Counted from the first letter of the stretch, positions 7,265 to 16,632 are shown. The stretch: 64,000 bases of DNA from an uncultured Chlorobiaceae bacterium (GCA_903866255.1 CAIPMW010000076.1:1-64000), one strand, 5' to 3'. The notes: generated by a model not told the origin, from the sequence alone. Program-made: numbers and translations.

Positions 7265-7951
7265 TTACTTGTTATTATGAGTAAAGAAAACAGACTTTCT
7301 TTTACCAAATCGACCTCGTCCATATCCAAAAAACATAGCTCCTGTAAAATAAATCACAAATACGGAGCTCAAAATAACTGTTAAGTTAATCTTTGAGCCA
7401 TCTACTATCTCAAATGTAATATAATTTGTAAAATATTTTATACCGAGTATAATCCAAACAACAGAAATAAAGTGACTTACAATCTCATTTATTTTTGAAA
7501 CCGAAAACGTATTACTTACTGACACCGTTTTGTACAAAGGGCCTGTAACCCAATCTTCTAACATCACAACATGGCTCTCCCAATTTCGTTGCCAAGCTTT
7601 ACTCCCCTTATTTATGAGACTCCATGCAATACCCGTAATAAAACCAATACAAATCAGACAATAAAGCACCTCTGTATTTTCTTTGAAATATTTAGAGCCA
7701 TAAACCGAAAAATAACCCGCAAAAGAGGCCACCTGAAAAGCCCAAAAATAATTAGCCCGTTTCCAATAATTATAAATTTCAAAATTTTTTGCTTCCCAAG
7801 CCCTAATGTACGTCTCTTTGATTTCACAATCTTTTCTGCCTTTTATAAAACTATCATAATAGTCTACATCTGATAATTCTTTCAAAGCAGTTTCTTTTCT
7901 CGTGTAAAAATAATTAGATAAATAAATAATTATTTTTTTTACTGATATCAC
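7265..7951 (-). CDS. RipA-like membrane protein
   Basis: A 228-residue protein with about four membrane segments (ANYFWAFQVASFAGYFSVYG, VLYCLICIGFITGIAWSLI, FISVVWIILGIKYFTNYI, LTVILSSVFVIYFTGAMFF). KRANYFWAF and GSKAWQRNWESHV match the family I know as RipA-type octameric membrane proteins. It is AT-rich compared with its neighbours, a sign of recent transfer. It lies 110 bp upstream of the TIR gene on the same strand and might act with it, but nothing in the sequence proves this. Confidence 0.6.
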   Translation of the reverse strand: MISVKKIIIYLSNYFYTRKETALKELSDVDYYDSFIKGRKDCEIKETYIRAWEAKNFEIYNYWKRANYFWAFQVASFAGYFSVYGSKYFKENTEVLYCLICIGFITGIAWSLINKGSKAWQRNWESHVVMLEDWVTGPLYKTVSVSNTFSVSKINEIVSHFISVVWIILGIKYFTNYITFEIVDGSKINLTVILSSVFVIYFTGAMFFGYGRGRFGKRKSVFFTHNNK

Positions 7952-8036
7952 TGGATTATCTTTTAAATTTGACAGCAGAATCCCGTTCTGACAAATGACT
8001 GTTTATACAAAGTCCATGAATTATTTGTCAGCGCAT

Positions 8037-9989
8037 TTATTGTAACACTTTATTGAGCATTTTAAAAGCTTCTTCAAAGCGTCCAAGAGTTTCATCGAGT
8101 TCTGGGCTATCAAGTAAAAAGGTAGAATTACGTATCAACCAATCTGAAGGGTGAAAGTGATCGAATTCAGGTACCTCCTGCGGCATTACTCTAAAAACAG
8201 CTTCGACCTTTTTAATAATACGCTCAGTATTTGGGAGTGCTGCGTTTAACTTCACAACACTAATACTATTTTTCTTAGAAAGATTATAGGCACTGTTAAG
8301 AAGCTTTACAAAAAGTTCCGGATGAAAGAAATCCTCAATATCACTCTCTGACTTTCCGGTAAAATCAACCGCTGTATATAATTGTCCTGCTTTTAAAATT
8401 TGACTCTTTCTTAGTTTTTCAAGCTTCGCCTTATCACCATTCGCCAGATCACACAACACTGCTATATTCAAATTATTAGCGCCAAATAATGAGGCGAATG
8501 GCAATATTTTATCAATACCACCGGAAGGACACATTGTCCAACGGACATCTAAACCTTCACGTTTACGATTCTTTAAGGCTATCGAAAAAGCTTGGAGATA
8601 AAGAATATCTGAAGGACCTTCTACCAAAAGCGTATTTTTCCCAATAAAAAGTGACTGTGTAATTTCATATCCTAATGCTCCTTGTAACGGAAAAAGTGTT
8701 TCTTTATCAACTCCCAATACGTCTGAAGAAACCTTAGTACCCTTTACAATAGATTTTCTGCCTTCATGTTTTATTATATCTTCAACAATACGAACATTTG
8801 CCATACTTTCAGCAGGGATCATAAAAGGAGAGTGCGTTGTATAAATTACCTGATGTTCAGGAAGAAGACGTTCTTCAATGTAGTGAAGTAAATCGGATTG
8901 AGCTTTTCCATGCAATGTTAAACCTGGCTCATCCAGCAGTATAATAGCATTACCTGTCGTTTTTTTAAGTTGTTTAAACTGTGACAAGAATGAAAAAAAC
9001 CAAACAAACCCAGCACTACGTTCAGAAAGCGGAACAGTTACACGATGATTTGTGTTTTCAATACGTATTTTAACAATAGTTCCAATGTTAAACGGAGCTT
9101 TATCCTCAGTTTTTCCCTCTCCAATATCAATTAATACTCGAAGGGCTTCATTTTGGCTCCAAAACTGAAATATCTCATCCGTTATCTCATTTGATGCCCC
9201 TTCACATTTAGCTTTGAGTTCTTCATACCTTACAGCACCCCTTAATTCATCAATAGAAGTGCCTGCGTACTCTAAAAAATCAAGAAATATTTGATCTGAT
9301 GCACTTACAGCTTTTTGTAAAATATCAGCCTGAATCTTAATGATTGAAATCTCTCCAGACATTCGATCGAAATGAGATGTGTAAAAAAAATTTGGTACCT
9401 CATTATACAGGATGCTTGTGATATGTGTATGAAAGCTATAATTTTTTAGTTGATTTAATTCTATCAATAACGATTCAAGCTTTTCAGATCGTTGAGAGCA
9501 TTCGTTAAGTACCTCAATAGCCTCTTCTGCATTATTAGCATTTTTTAATATATTTTTTTCTATTTCATCAAAATCAAGTTTATGAATTAAATGATCAAGA
9601 CATGCCCTTTCATCACATGAAATATCCCAAGACAACGAATCATTACCAATATAGCTACATATACTTATTTCATTGCTTTTTAATGCGCTCAACCCATAAA
9701 TATCACTTATTATTTTTTGGTCTGACAAAGATAGTGACCAATGTGTCACAATAACCTTAGATAAACCGTCTGCATGCCGTTCATCAAAACGACTCAAATA
9801 ACGACGTGGGTAGTCACGAATTTTTTCATATTCAAATATACCTATTGGTTTAATACCATATAACGCCTGAAGAATAGCAGTTTTACCTGCCTCATTTTTA
9901 CCTACTAAGCAAGTCAGGTTATCTATTTCAAACTCATTACTATCCTCGATAGATCTAAAATTGGTGATATGCGCATTAATCAATTTCAT
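8037..9989 (-). CDS. OLD-family ATP-dependent nuclease
   Basis: A 650-residue AAA ATPase plus Toprim protein. Walker A is GKNEAGKT (30-37), the signature LSERSAGF lies near 321, Walker B IILLDEPG at 349-356, and the H-loop TTHSPF near 385. The Toprim domain follows with glutamate 457 in LVEGPSDILYL and an acidic stretch in AVLCDLANGDK. OLD proteins are DNA nucleases active in phage interference. No UvrD-like helicase gene is adjacent, so it is not a Gabija pair. It lies downstream of hsdM-kilAN-hsdS on the same strand after a 183-bp AT-rich gap and may be an accessory gene of that locus. Confidence 0.85.
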   Translation of the reverse strand: MKLINAHITNFRSIEDSNEFEIDNLTCLVGKNEAGKTAILQALYGIKPIGIFEYEKIRDYPRRYLSRFDERHADGLSKVIVTHWSLSLSDQKIISDIYGLSALKSNEISICSYIGNDSLSWDISCDERACLDHLIHKLDFDEIEKNILKNANNAEEAIEVLNECSQRSEKLESLLIELNQLKNYSFHTHITSILYNEVPNFFYTSHFDRMSGEISIIKIQADILQKAVSASDQIFLDFLEYAGTSIDELRGAVRYEELKAKCEGASNEITDEIFQFWSQNEALRVLIDIGEGKTEDKAPFNIGTIVKIRIENTNHRVTVPLSERSAGFVWFFSFLSQFKQLKKTTGNAIILLDEPGLTLHGKAQSDLLHYIEERLLPEHQVIYTTHSPFMIPAESMANVRIVEDIIKHEGRKSIVKGTKVSSDVLGVDKETLFPLQGALGYEITQSLFIGKNTLLVEGPSDILYLQAFSIALKNRKREGLDVRWTMCPSGGIDKILPFASLFGANNLNIAVLCDLANGDKAKLEKLRKSQILKAGQLYTAVDFTGKSESDIEDFFHPELFVKLLNSAYNLSKKNSISVVKLNAALPNTERIIKKVEAVFRVMPQEVPEFDHFHPSDWLIRNSTFLLDSPELDETLGRFEEAFKMLNKVLQ

Positions 9990-10172
9990 TTAAATAACCC
10001 TTTCTTTTTAAGAGATAATAAAAACTGAATGGTAAAATACTTTTCAACAGTAATAATTGAAATATAAACTGATCAAAAATTATGTTTAAAAAATAAGTAC
10101 AAGACAATGTCATATCAGAAAAAACAGAAAAATAATGTACTGGATCTTCTGATAAAAATTCAGAGCAAGCCT

Positions 10173-11396
10173 TCAACTCACTCGTATCTTTCCGGTTAAT
10201 AGATTATGCATAATGCCATGCTTGATCTTGCGAGCTTTTACAAGCTTTACTTCCAGCACTTCAATTTCGGAGTCCATATCCATCAGGATCTCAGCGATAG
10301 CACTTTGTTCTTTGGAATCTACCGGCAAATAAATTGCAAAGGCCTTTACATCTGCTGAGTTCACAGAGTCAAAAGTCGATCCTTTAGAAAGCCTTGCCCA
10401 ACTTGGTTCTTGAGCTATAAGGTAATGATAAATAAAATGATTAGCCGACCGAATTGCACATACTCCACGCCCAAGACATACATCAAAAACTGCACGAGAA
10501 ACTTCCCCGACAGGAGCACGAACAGACATCAGTATATCTCCACATTTGCCATTTCTGGTAACATCACTCGTAAAGACTCTTATTATAGTCTGGCGATCAA
10601 CGATATCAGCATTTCCCTGAATTAACGGCAAACCAGTACCTTTGGTATTGTAATTGATCGAAGTTGGAGACTGTCCCATTATGACCTCTGCTACATCCCC
10701 CAACTTCTTCACCTCCCACTCCCCGCTAAAACCCGGCAGGCGTTTTTTGCCGGTGAGCAGTTCCTGCATGGCACCTTGTTTGATTTGGCGTTTTTTGGTG
10801 ATGAGTTTCTCAAGGGATTCAATGAGGGCATCCGCATCGCTCAAGGCTTCGGAAATGGCTGCTTGTTCGGCTTTGGTGGGAGGAAAAGCTAACAGGATAT
10901 TTTGAACTGTTATCAAACTCATTCCTGCCTTCGCCCCAGAATCCGTTAACGCACGAAATAGTTTTTGCGGCTTATCGGAAGCTAAAAAGTAAGCGACAAA
11001 TTTTGGGCTGATTGTTGACGCATCGAATCGCACTAATGCAATATGCTGATTGATGTAAGCAGGTTTTGGAACATCGGGAGAAACATAGCTGATAATTCCA
11101 ATATCAGCCGTAATTGAGATCAAGACATCATCATCATGAAGCTGTGTCCGTGTACCTTCACTGGCATCTTTTGGCAGATTTACCAACCGCAGATCCTTTA
11201 AATCCAAAAAGATGGAAGTTCTGACAAGATTGGTTATTCGGATAAACGGGGCACCTCGATCTGAATAAAATTCAGCCCAACCACGTGAGCCACTCGTTAT
11301 AAAAGGCTTCAACTCTCCAATTCTCCTCACCTCCCAATCCTCAGGAATAACCCCAACCTCAGTCAGCTTATAGCCGTTTTTCACCTCAGCACTCAT
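10173..11396 (-). CDS. hsdS: Type I restriction specificity subunit
   Basis: HsdS recognises the target site and joins two HsdM to form the methyltransferase, and HsdR to form the nuclease. The 407-residue protein has two target-recognition domains (about 1-170 and 215-375), each followed by a conserved helix: ALIESLEKLITKKRQIKQGAMQELLTG and EVLEVKLVKARKIKHGIMHNLLTG. The opening GYKLTEVGVIPEDWEV is typical. It starts in ATGA overlap with the KilA-N gene. The first domain has no internal stop and the gene appears intact. Confidence 0.93.
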   Translation of the reverse strand: MSAEVKNGYKLTEVGVIPEDWEVRRIGELKPFITSGSRGWAEFYSDRGAPFIRITNLVRTSIFLDLKDLRLVNLPKDASEGTRTQLHDDDVLISITADIGIISYVSPDVPKPAYINQHIALVRFDASTISPKFVAYFLASDKPQKLFRALTDSGAKAGMSLITVQNILLAFPPTKAEQAAISEALSDADALIESLEKLITKKRQIKQGAMQELLTGKKRLPGFSGEWEVKKLGDVAEVIMGQSPTSINYNTKGTGLPLIQGNADIVDRQTIIRVFTSDVTRNGKCGDILMSVRAPVGEVSRAVFDVCLGRGVCAIRSANHFIYHYLIAQEPSWARLSKGSTFDSVNSADVKAFAIYLPVDSKEQSAIAEILMDMDSEIEVLEVKLVKARKIKHGIMHNLLTGKIRVS

Positions 11397-12247
11397 GCAT
11401 GCCCCTCCATTCCGGTGCCTGCCGGGAGTAAACGAACAGGCACTGCGGTAAGGGTTTGCATCTGACGAATGGCGATCTGATTGAGCCGTTTCAGTCGGTC
11501 GCCCTGCGCAAGGTTCATGCGAATAAACTCCGCATTCATCCCTTCAATGTTGGCAAGTACGAGCAACTGCTCCACAGAGGCATGGTCGCGCATGTTGCCG
11601 TCAAGTTTTGGATTGGCATCACGCCACTCTTTCGCGGTCAGGCCAAAGAGGGAAACATTGAGGATGTCAGCCTCATTAGCGTAGGTGATGGCTGCCTGCG
11701 CAGGTGTGATTTCCGCTGGGATGAGATGGTCGCGGATGGCATCAGTATGAATCCGGTAGTTCAGTTTTGAGAGTGTACGGTTAAGGTTCCATGAGAGAGA
11801 AAGTCGCCGGTTTTCGTCATCCTTGAGATGCTGGAACTCCTTGATAAGGTAGAGCTTGAATTCGACGGAGATCCATGAGGCGAACTCAAAGGCAATATCC
11901 TTATGAGCGTAGGTGCCGCCATAACGGCCAGATTTCGAAGTAACTCCAAGAGCATTAGTAGCTTCTATCCAGCGTTGAGGCGAGAGAACAAAGTAATTGC
12001 TGCCCGCTTCAGTTTTAAACCTCTCGAATTCGAGAGGTTTAAAACTTGGATTGCTCAATATTTCCCAAAGTCCGAGAAATTCAATCGTACTTCGGCTGCG
12101 CATCCAGTTATTGATGATGGCAAACGGTTCCCGTGCATTTCGATACCGGGCAATATCCGTTAAAGAGATGTAATCTTCATTACTTTGTGAAAGCACGGTA
12201 ATGGCTACACCCTGTACTTCAATAATTGATTTTGTTGATTTACTCAT
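11393..12247 (-). CDS. KilA-N domain protein of the hsd operon
   Basis: A 284-residue protein with an N-terminal KilA-N DNA-binding domain (SNEDYISLTDIARYRN, NNWMRSRSTIEFLGLWE, GRYGGTYAHKDIAFEFASWIS, KLYLIKEFQHLK). The C-terminal part is helical and lacks a known name. KilA-N genes occur between hsdM and hsdS in a number of type I loci; their role there is not settled. It overlaps hsdM upstream and hsdS downstream by 4 bp each, so all three are one transcription and translation unit. Confidence 0.85.
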   Translation of the reverse strand: MSKSTKSIIEVQGVAITVLSQSNEDYISLTDIARYRNAREPFAIINNWMRSRSTIEFLGLWEILSNPSFKPLEFERFKTEAGSNYFVLSPQRWIEATNALGVTSKSGRYGGTYAHKDIAFEFASWISVEFKLYLIKEFQHLKDDENRRLSLSWNLNRTLSKLNYRIHTDAIRDHLIPAEITPAQAAITYANEADILNVSLFGLTAKEWRDANPKLDGNMRDHASVEQLLVLANIEGMNAEFIRMNLAQGDRLKRLNQIAIRQMQTLTAVPVRLLPAGTGMEGHA

Positions 12248-14646
12248 AGCTCCATCCCCATTCGTTTAAGATGCTCATTCACCTTCGCCTCCAGCTCGGC
12301 GACCTTGCTGTTCACCTCGGGTAAGGGCATTTCGTAGCGCTCGGCAAGCTCTTTCACCCGGCGGGTCAGGGTCTGGCTGATGCGATCCATCTCACCGTGA
12401 ATGGCGGCAGCAATTGTAGCGAGCCATTTATCGTCAACAACCAGCGTTTTGACCTCCTCTTCGCTCAATGAGGGATATTCGGCATAAGCGAGCTGGTCAA
12501 GGTTGGCCTCAGCCTCCTTGTGCGACCTCTTCAGGTCGGCTTCGTCGCCTGAAAGTTGCAGCCACTCGCGGAGCAGATCGGCCTCATCTTTGCTCTCCCT
12601 CTCCCCTTTGATCTCCTTCAACCGCGCCGTAACACTTGCCCTGTTCACCTTGTCCAGTCCTGAAAAAACACCCTCCTCCCCGCCGTGCTCCTCTTCAAGT
12701 TCTGTGATGCGGGCCGTGAGGCTTTCGAGTTCAGCCTCAAGCCGGGTGATGGCTTCCTGCTCTTCGGCAAAGTAGCGGGCGATAACAAACTGCCTGGGCA
12801 CAAGGTCGCAGGCCCAGCCTTTGTCAACCTCCTTCCCTTTGCTGTTCTTCACCAGAAGGCGAGAGGTTTCAGCTCTCCATCCATCGGCGGCGATGAGATA
12901 GCAGTCATCCTGCATGGTCTCCGTCCAGTAGTCCATCAGGTGCTGGTAAACGTGATAGTTGTCGATCAGCGGCTTGCCGGTGTAGTGGGTGAGCAGCTCT
13001 TCGGAGAGTTCCTGAATCAGCGCCTTGGGATGAAACGCGGGCTGAAGATTTTTGAGCCTGAGGGTAGCGCTCTCCTGCCACTCGGCAAAGAGGCTGTTCA
13101 TGCTCTCGATGAAGGTGACGAACTCCGGATGGTTGTAGATGGTACTCTTGATGGTGCCCTTCGGGATAACAAGATCAAGGTAGCCAGGACGATTGGCCTT
13201 GAAGAGGGTTTGGCGAAGCTCCGGGCAAACCTCCCAGTAGGGCTGAAGACCATCAACATCGGAGCAGGGGATTCCGCCGCGAAGGTGGCCTTCGATATCC
13301 TGAATATCCTCTGCCACCTGGTTGTCGATGTAGCGCGGAAGGTTGAGGTTGAACTCGTTTTTCTCAATCTCCTCAATGCTGACCATCCGGGAGTATTTCG
13401 GGATCTCAAGCTGCCTGGTGAAAACATCAACAATTTTGTGAAGATCCATGTCGCGCAGGCGGTTCTTGGGGCCATCCTTCATGTACCCTGCGCTGGCATC
13501 AATCATAAAGATGCCTTTGCGGGCATGAGCATCTTTTTTGTCGATCACGATAATGCAGGCGGGGATACCGGTACCGTAAAAGAGGTTGGCCGGAAGACCG
13601 ATGATGCCCTTGATGTAGCCCATCCTGATGAGTTTGCGGCGAATATCGCCCTCGGCATTACCCCGAAAGAGCACACCGTGCGGCAGAATGCAGGCTCCCT
13701 TGCCGGTGCTTTTAAGCGAGCGGATAATGTGGAGCAGGTAGGCGTAATCTCCCTGTTTGGCTGGCGGAACACCGAAATGCCGGAACCGGCCATGCGTATC
13801 GTTCAGGGGATCAATCCCCTTGCTCCAGCTCTTGTCGCTGAAGGGGGGATTGGCGACGACATAGTCAAAGGTTTTGAGATCGCCCAGATCGGCATCAAAA
13901 AAGAGGGGATTGGCCAACGTGTTACCCTGCTTGATTTCCGCTGTGGGATTGTTGTGCAGAATCATGTTCATGCGGGCAAGGCCGGAGGTGGCGGCATCCT
14001 TTTCCTGACCATAGAGCGTAACCCGGGCGGTTGCTTCATCACCCACCTTCAGAAGGAGCGATCCCGAGCCGCAGGCGGGATCGTACACCGTGGTGTTATT
14101 GGTGGTGGGGGCATCGTGAATACCGACAATTCTGGCCATAATGCGGCTCACCTCGGCAGGGGTGTAGAACTGCCCTTTGCTTTTGCCGCTCTCGGTGGCA
14201 AAGTGGCGCATCAGATACTCGTAGGCATCGCCGAGAATATCGTCCCCCTCTGCTCGATTTTTGGAGAAATCAAGCACCGGATTCTCAAAAATGGCGATGA
14301 GGTTGGTGAGCGTATCGACCTTGTCCTTGCCGCTGCCAAGCTTGGTGTCGTCGTTGAAGTCCGGCATATCGGAGAGCTTGTTGGCGCTCGCCAGCGGCCC
14401 GAGAATCTTTTTATTGATCTGGTCGCCAATGTCGGTTTTGCCTTTGAGGGCAACCATATCCCTGAAGCTTGCCCCCTCGGGAATGGTTATGGGAGCATAG
14501 AGCACACCGGCATATTTGTCGCTGATATATTTGACAAAAAGCAGGACAAGCACATAGTCTTTATACTGGCTGGCATCCATGCCGCCGCGCAGTTCGTCAC
14601 AACTTTGCCACAGGGAGGAGTAGAGTTCAGATTTTTTGAGGGGCAT
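12244..14646 (-). CDS. hsdM: Type I restriction DNA methyltransferase subunit
   Basis: N6-adenine methyltransferase. An HsdM N-terminal helical domain (1-150) is followed by FYTP at 160, the S-adenosylmethionine motif DPACGSG at 189-195 and the catalytic NPPF at 266-269. At 800 residues it is longer than the usual 500-550; the extra C-terminal 300 include a clear coiled coil (about 620-700, EEQEAITRLEAELESLTARI) and a helical end. It is the first gene of hsdM-kilAN-hsdS. A matching hsdR lies 14 kb upstream on the same strand, with unrelated modules between. Confidence 0.93.
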   Translation of the reverse strand: MPLKKSELYSSLWQSCDELRGGMDASQYKDYVLVLLFVKYISDKYAGVLYAPITIPEGASFRDMVALKGKTDIGDQINKKILGPLASANKLSDMPDFNDDTKLGSGKDKVDTLTNLIAIFENPVLDFSKNRAEGDDILGDAYEYLMRHFATESGKSKGQFYTPAEVSRIMARIVGIHDAPTTNNTTVYDPACGSGSLLLKVGDEATARVTLYGQEKDAATSGLARMNMILHNNPTAEIKQGNTLANPLFFDADLGDLKTFDYVVANPPFSDKSWSKGIDPLNDTHGRFRHFGVPPAKQGDYAYLLHIIRSLKSTGKGACILPHGVLFRGNAEGDIRRKLIRMGYIKGIIGLPANLFYGTGIPACIIVIDKKDAHARKGIFMIDASAGYMKDGPKNRLRDMDLHKIVDVFTRQLEIPKYSRMVSIEEIEKNEFNLNLPRYIDNQVAEDIQDIEGHLRGGIPCSDVDGLQPYWEVCPELRQTLFKANRPGYLDLVIPKGTIKSTIYNHPEFVTFIESMNSLFAEWQESATLRLKNLQPAFHPKALIQELSEELLTHYTGKPLIDNYHVYQHLMDYWTETMQDDCYLIAADGWRAETSRLLVKNSKGKEVDKGWACDLVPRQFVIARYFAEEQEAITRLEAELESLTARITELEEEHGGEEGVFSGLDKVNRASVTARLKEIKGERESKDEADLLREWLQLSGDEADLKRSHKEAEANLDQLAYAEYPSLSEEEVKTLVVDDKWLATIAAAIHGEMDRISQTLTRRVKELAERYEMPLPEVNSKVAELEAKVNEHLKRMGMEL

Positions 14647-14765
14647 GGGTTATCGCAAGTACTGTTAGCATCAATTGAGATTTCCGGGACTGCTCTACCA
14701 GGAGAGGGAAAGGAGACGTAAAAGAATATAGCAGAAACGTTCAGGAAAGGAAAAACGTGAGGTGA

Positions 14766-14842
14766 GGTGTTGCTCAAGCGGCAACAAATTGGCTTGCCAT
14801 GAGACTACCAGAGCCTTCTGGCAGTGAAAGTTTTTTGAATGA
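14766..14842. repeat. Dispersed repeat flanking higBA, copy 1
   Basis: About 75 bp similar (roughly 70%) and in direct orientation to 15667..15744; the pair brackets the HigBA module. Read on the minus strand both copies encode a similar peptide end, SGSLMASQFVAA-stop here and CGGLIAGQFVVA-stop in copy 2, so they may be ghosts of the 3' end of one gene. Confidence 0.6.
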
Positions 14843-14933
14843 ATACGCCTCTTGAACACGAAGGCGTAAAATATTTTTGTAAAATGTAATTAATTTTCGA
14901 TTATTGTATAAATATAAGAGAAAAGGATTATTG

Positions 14934-15236
14934 ATGGTCATTATCAAAAAATCTGTTTTAAACAGTTTCGGGGCAAAATGCCCTGATGCGATACCATCAT
15001 TGAATGAATGGTATGCCAAGGTAAAAGCAGCCGACTGGAAGAACCATGCAGAGTTGAAAACAATGTTTCTGTCTGCGGACTATATCACAAACGAACGGTA
15101 TGTTTTCAACATCAAAGGAAATCATTACCGGATCGTTGTGAGGATTCGATTTTCTTCAAGAACGGTTTTCATCAAGTTTATCGGCACCCATAAATCCTAC
15201 GACAGCATTGACCCTGCGACGATTGAGCAACAGTAA
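14934..15236 (+). CDS. higB: HigB-type mRNA interferase toxin
   Basis: A 100-residue toxin of the HigB family that cleaves mRNA on ribosomes. ERYVFNIKGNHYRIVVRIRF, TVFIKFIGTHKSYDSID and the leading helix with PDAIPSLNEWYAKVKAADW fit the family pattern. The ATG at 14934 is preferred: GAGAAAAGG lies just upstream, whereas upstream TTG codons lack a site. The antitoxin gene follows after about 15 bp. Unlike most E. coli TA pairs, toxin comes first, as is normal for higBA. Confidence 0.85.
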   Translation: MVIIKKSVLNSFGAKCPDAIPSLNEWYAKVKAADWKNHAELKTMFLSADYITNERYVFNIKGNHYRIVVRIRFSSRTVFIKFIGTHKSYDSIDPATIEQQ

Positions 15237-15251
15237 AAAGTGGAGATGACA

Positions 15252-15632
15252 ATGGAAATAAGCACAGCAGCACAATATGAACAAGCCCTCAGGGAAATTG
15301 AAGCATTGATGAATGCTTTCAGTGACGGAGAAAACACGATTAACGATTCAAAAATTGGTGACTTGGCAAAAACAATTGAGGAGTATGAAGATCGTCATGT
15401 TGTTATGCCCATGCCTCTGGTGATCAAAAAACCGGAAACTGTGCCTGACGTGATTGAACTCAAAATGTTCGAGAAAAAAATGAAGCGTAAGGATATGGCA
15501 AAACTGCTGGGAATCACCGATACACGCCTTTCGGAGGTCATGCATGGCAAGCGCAAGATCAATATGGAACTGGCAAAACGGCTTTACAATACCTTGGGTG
15601 TTGACCCAAAGTTTATCCTTGAAAAATCATAA
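15252..15632 (+). CDS. higA: HigA-type antitoxin
   Basis: A 126-residue protein with a C-terminal helix-turn-helix (MKRKDMAKLLGITDTRLSEV, then NMELAKRLYNTLGVDPKFIL), which binds and neutralises HigB and represses the operon. The ATG at 15252 has GGAG six bases upstream, better than GTG 15240 or ATG 15246. The middle segment with EEYEDRH and PMPLVIKKPETVPDVI is common in HigA of this subgroup. Intact. Confidence 0.86.
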   Translation: MEISTAAQYEQALREIEALMNAFSDGENTINDSKIGDLAKTIEEYEDRHVVMPMPLVIKKPETVPDVIELKMFEKKMKRKDMAKLLGITDTRLSEVMHGKRKINMELAKRLYNTLGVDPKFILEKS

Positions 15633-15666
15633 TCCAAAATTGAGGGACGAGCGTTGTCATTAAAAG

Positions 15667-15744
15667 ATGTGATGTATTGCTCAAGCCACAACAAACTGGC
15701 CTGCAATGAGACCACCACAGCCTCTTGGCGCTGTAAGTATTTTG
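15667..15744. repeat. Dispersed repeat flanking higBA, copy 2
   Basis: Direct partner of 14766..14842. It lies between the higA stop and a ghost of an AlbA_2-type gene. The repeat may have served in acquiring or spreading the module between the two copies. Confidence 0.55.
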
Positions 15745-15779
15745 AACAAAAAGCTGGCTCCTGGAGGTAGGATAGTGGT

Positions 15780-16066
15780 CATTGCAATACCTCCCAATGA
15801 CCGCCAATGCTTGCGCCAACATGACGAATGAGCCCTTATGACTTCATTTTATTAATGTGATATTTGATGCCGTTCGCGCTGACACCTAACTCTGCCGCCA
15901 ACAAACGCTGCGTTATGGATGGTTGTATTTTCAGCAAAGCAAGTATTTTTTTCGGGGTTGCTTTACCGGTAGGTCTGCCGGTAGTCTCCCCTAAAAACTG
16001 TTCGGAAAGAAAATAAATACTGTCCACCATAGCCCTGACTTGGAAAGAAAGGCACGGATTCTGCAA
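15780..16066 (-). pseudogene. Ghost of the C-terminus of the AlbA_2-type regulator
   Basis: The minus strand repeats the last about 95 codons of the gene at 31593..32957 (VDSIYFLSEQFLGETTG, KKILALLKIQPSITQRLLAAE, GIKYHINKMKS) and then meets a stop where the intact gene reads KSEGIIRHVG; the homologous tail to GGHWEVLQ continues past it. The ATPase and AlbA_2 parts are missing. The hinge repeat has only two units here (15961..15984), five in the intact gene. Confidence 0.75.
15961..15984 (-). repeat. 12-bp hinge repeat, 2 units (ghost copy)
   Basis: Two degenerate units of the CTTTACCGGTAG type, in phase with the ghost frame. It corresponds to the five-unit array at 31775..31834. Confidence 0.8.
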
Positions 16067-16326
16067 AGGTGGCGGGCTGCATGACCATCAAATGGGAGCA
16101 ATAAATAATTTCGGGAGATGGCGGTGACGAGAGTGAAAGGTTCCACTTTACTCGTATTCAAACAGACTGACAGCTTTCTTCTTCATCCAAAGGAAATAAG
16201 TGTGTTTTTTGAAACCAAAAAACAATGGTTGAGAAGTGTAATTTTGCTTATTCCCTGATTCCACACTTGATGTTTTGACAAAATCTGCATATTTTGAGCC
16301 AGAAAAACATGTAACGAGATGAGATA
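16067..16326. other. Intergenic stretch without recognisable gene
   Basis: About 260 AT-rich bases between the AlbA_2 ghost and the DUF4160 gene. I see no convincing coding frame or RNA. It probably holds the promoter of the DUF4160/DUF2442 pair, but no clear promoter boxes stand out. Confidence 0.4.
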
Positions 16327-16632
16327 ATGCCAAAAATATTCGAATATTTAGGGATTCTGATTTTCTTCTATTCAAATGAGCATGAGCCGATTCATGTCCA
16401 TGCAAAAAAAGGAGAGTTTGAAAGTAAAGCAGAATTCTCTATAGTTAATGGAGAAATCTCGGAGATAAAGATTAAAAATATTTCAGAAGCACCACCACTA
16501 AAAGGAAAAGACCTTAAAGATTTTGAGGCTTTTCTTGAGAAATATGCTGAGAAAATAGTTGAGAAATGGATTAGCTATTTTGTTTATCATAAGGATGTTG
16601 AGTTTGAAAAAATTACAAAAAGAGTCAAATGA
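16327..16632 (+). CDS. DUF4160 protein
   Basis: A 101-residue protein with the DUF4160 core GILIFFYSNEHEPIHVHAKKG, containing the conserved EHxPxHxH histidines, followed by a basic helical tail (EKYAEKIVEKWISYFVYHK). DUF4160 and DUF2442 proteins are repeatedly paired in bacteria and are treated as a possible TA system; biochemical function is not established to my knowledge. It overlaps the next gene by 4 bp (ATGA). The low GC content suggests recent transfer. Confidence 0.85.
   Translation: MPKIFEYLGILIFFYSNEHEPIHVHAKKGEFESKAEFSIVNGEISEIKIKNISEAPPLKGKDLKDFEAFLEKYAEKIVEKWISYFVYHKDVEFEKITKRVK

Noticed and set aside
8037-9989. Gabija system
   Set aside because: The OLD/GajA-like protein is there, but no UvrD-like GajB gene is adjacent.
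9976-10176. A 66-codon hydrophobic frame between hsdS and the OLD gene
   Set aside because: It starts with TTG, has no ribosome site, and is a low-complexity AT-rich stretch; more likely the spacer or promoter of the OLD gene.
12685-14721. A 678-codon open frame on the plus strand opposite hsdM
   Set aside because: It mirrors the codon use of hsdM and has no recognisable domain; hsdM shows all methyltransferase motifs, so the plus frame is a shadow.
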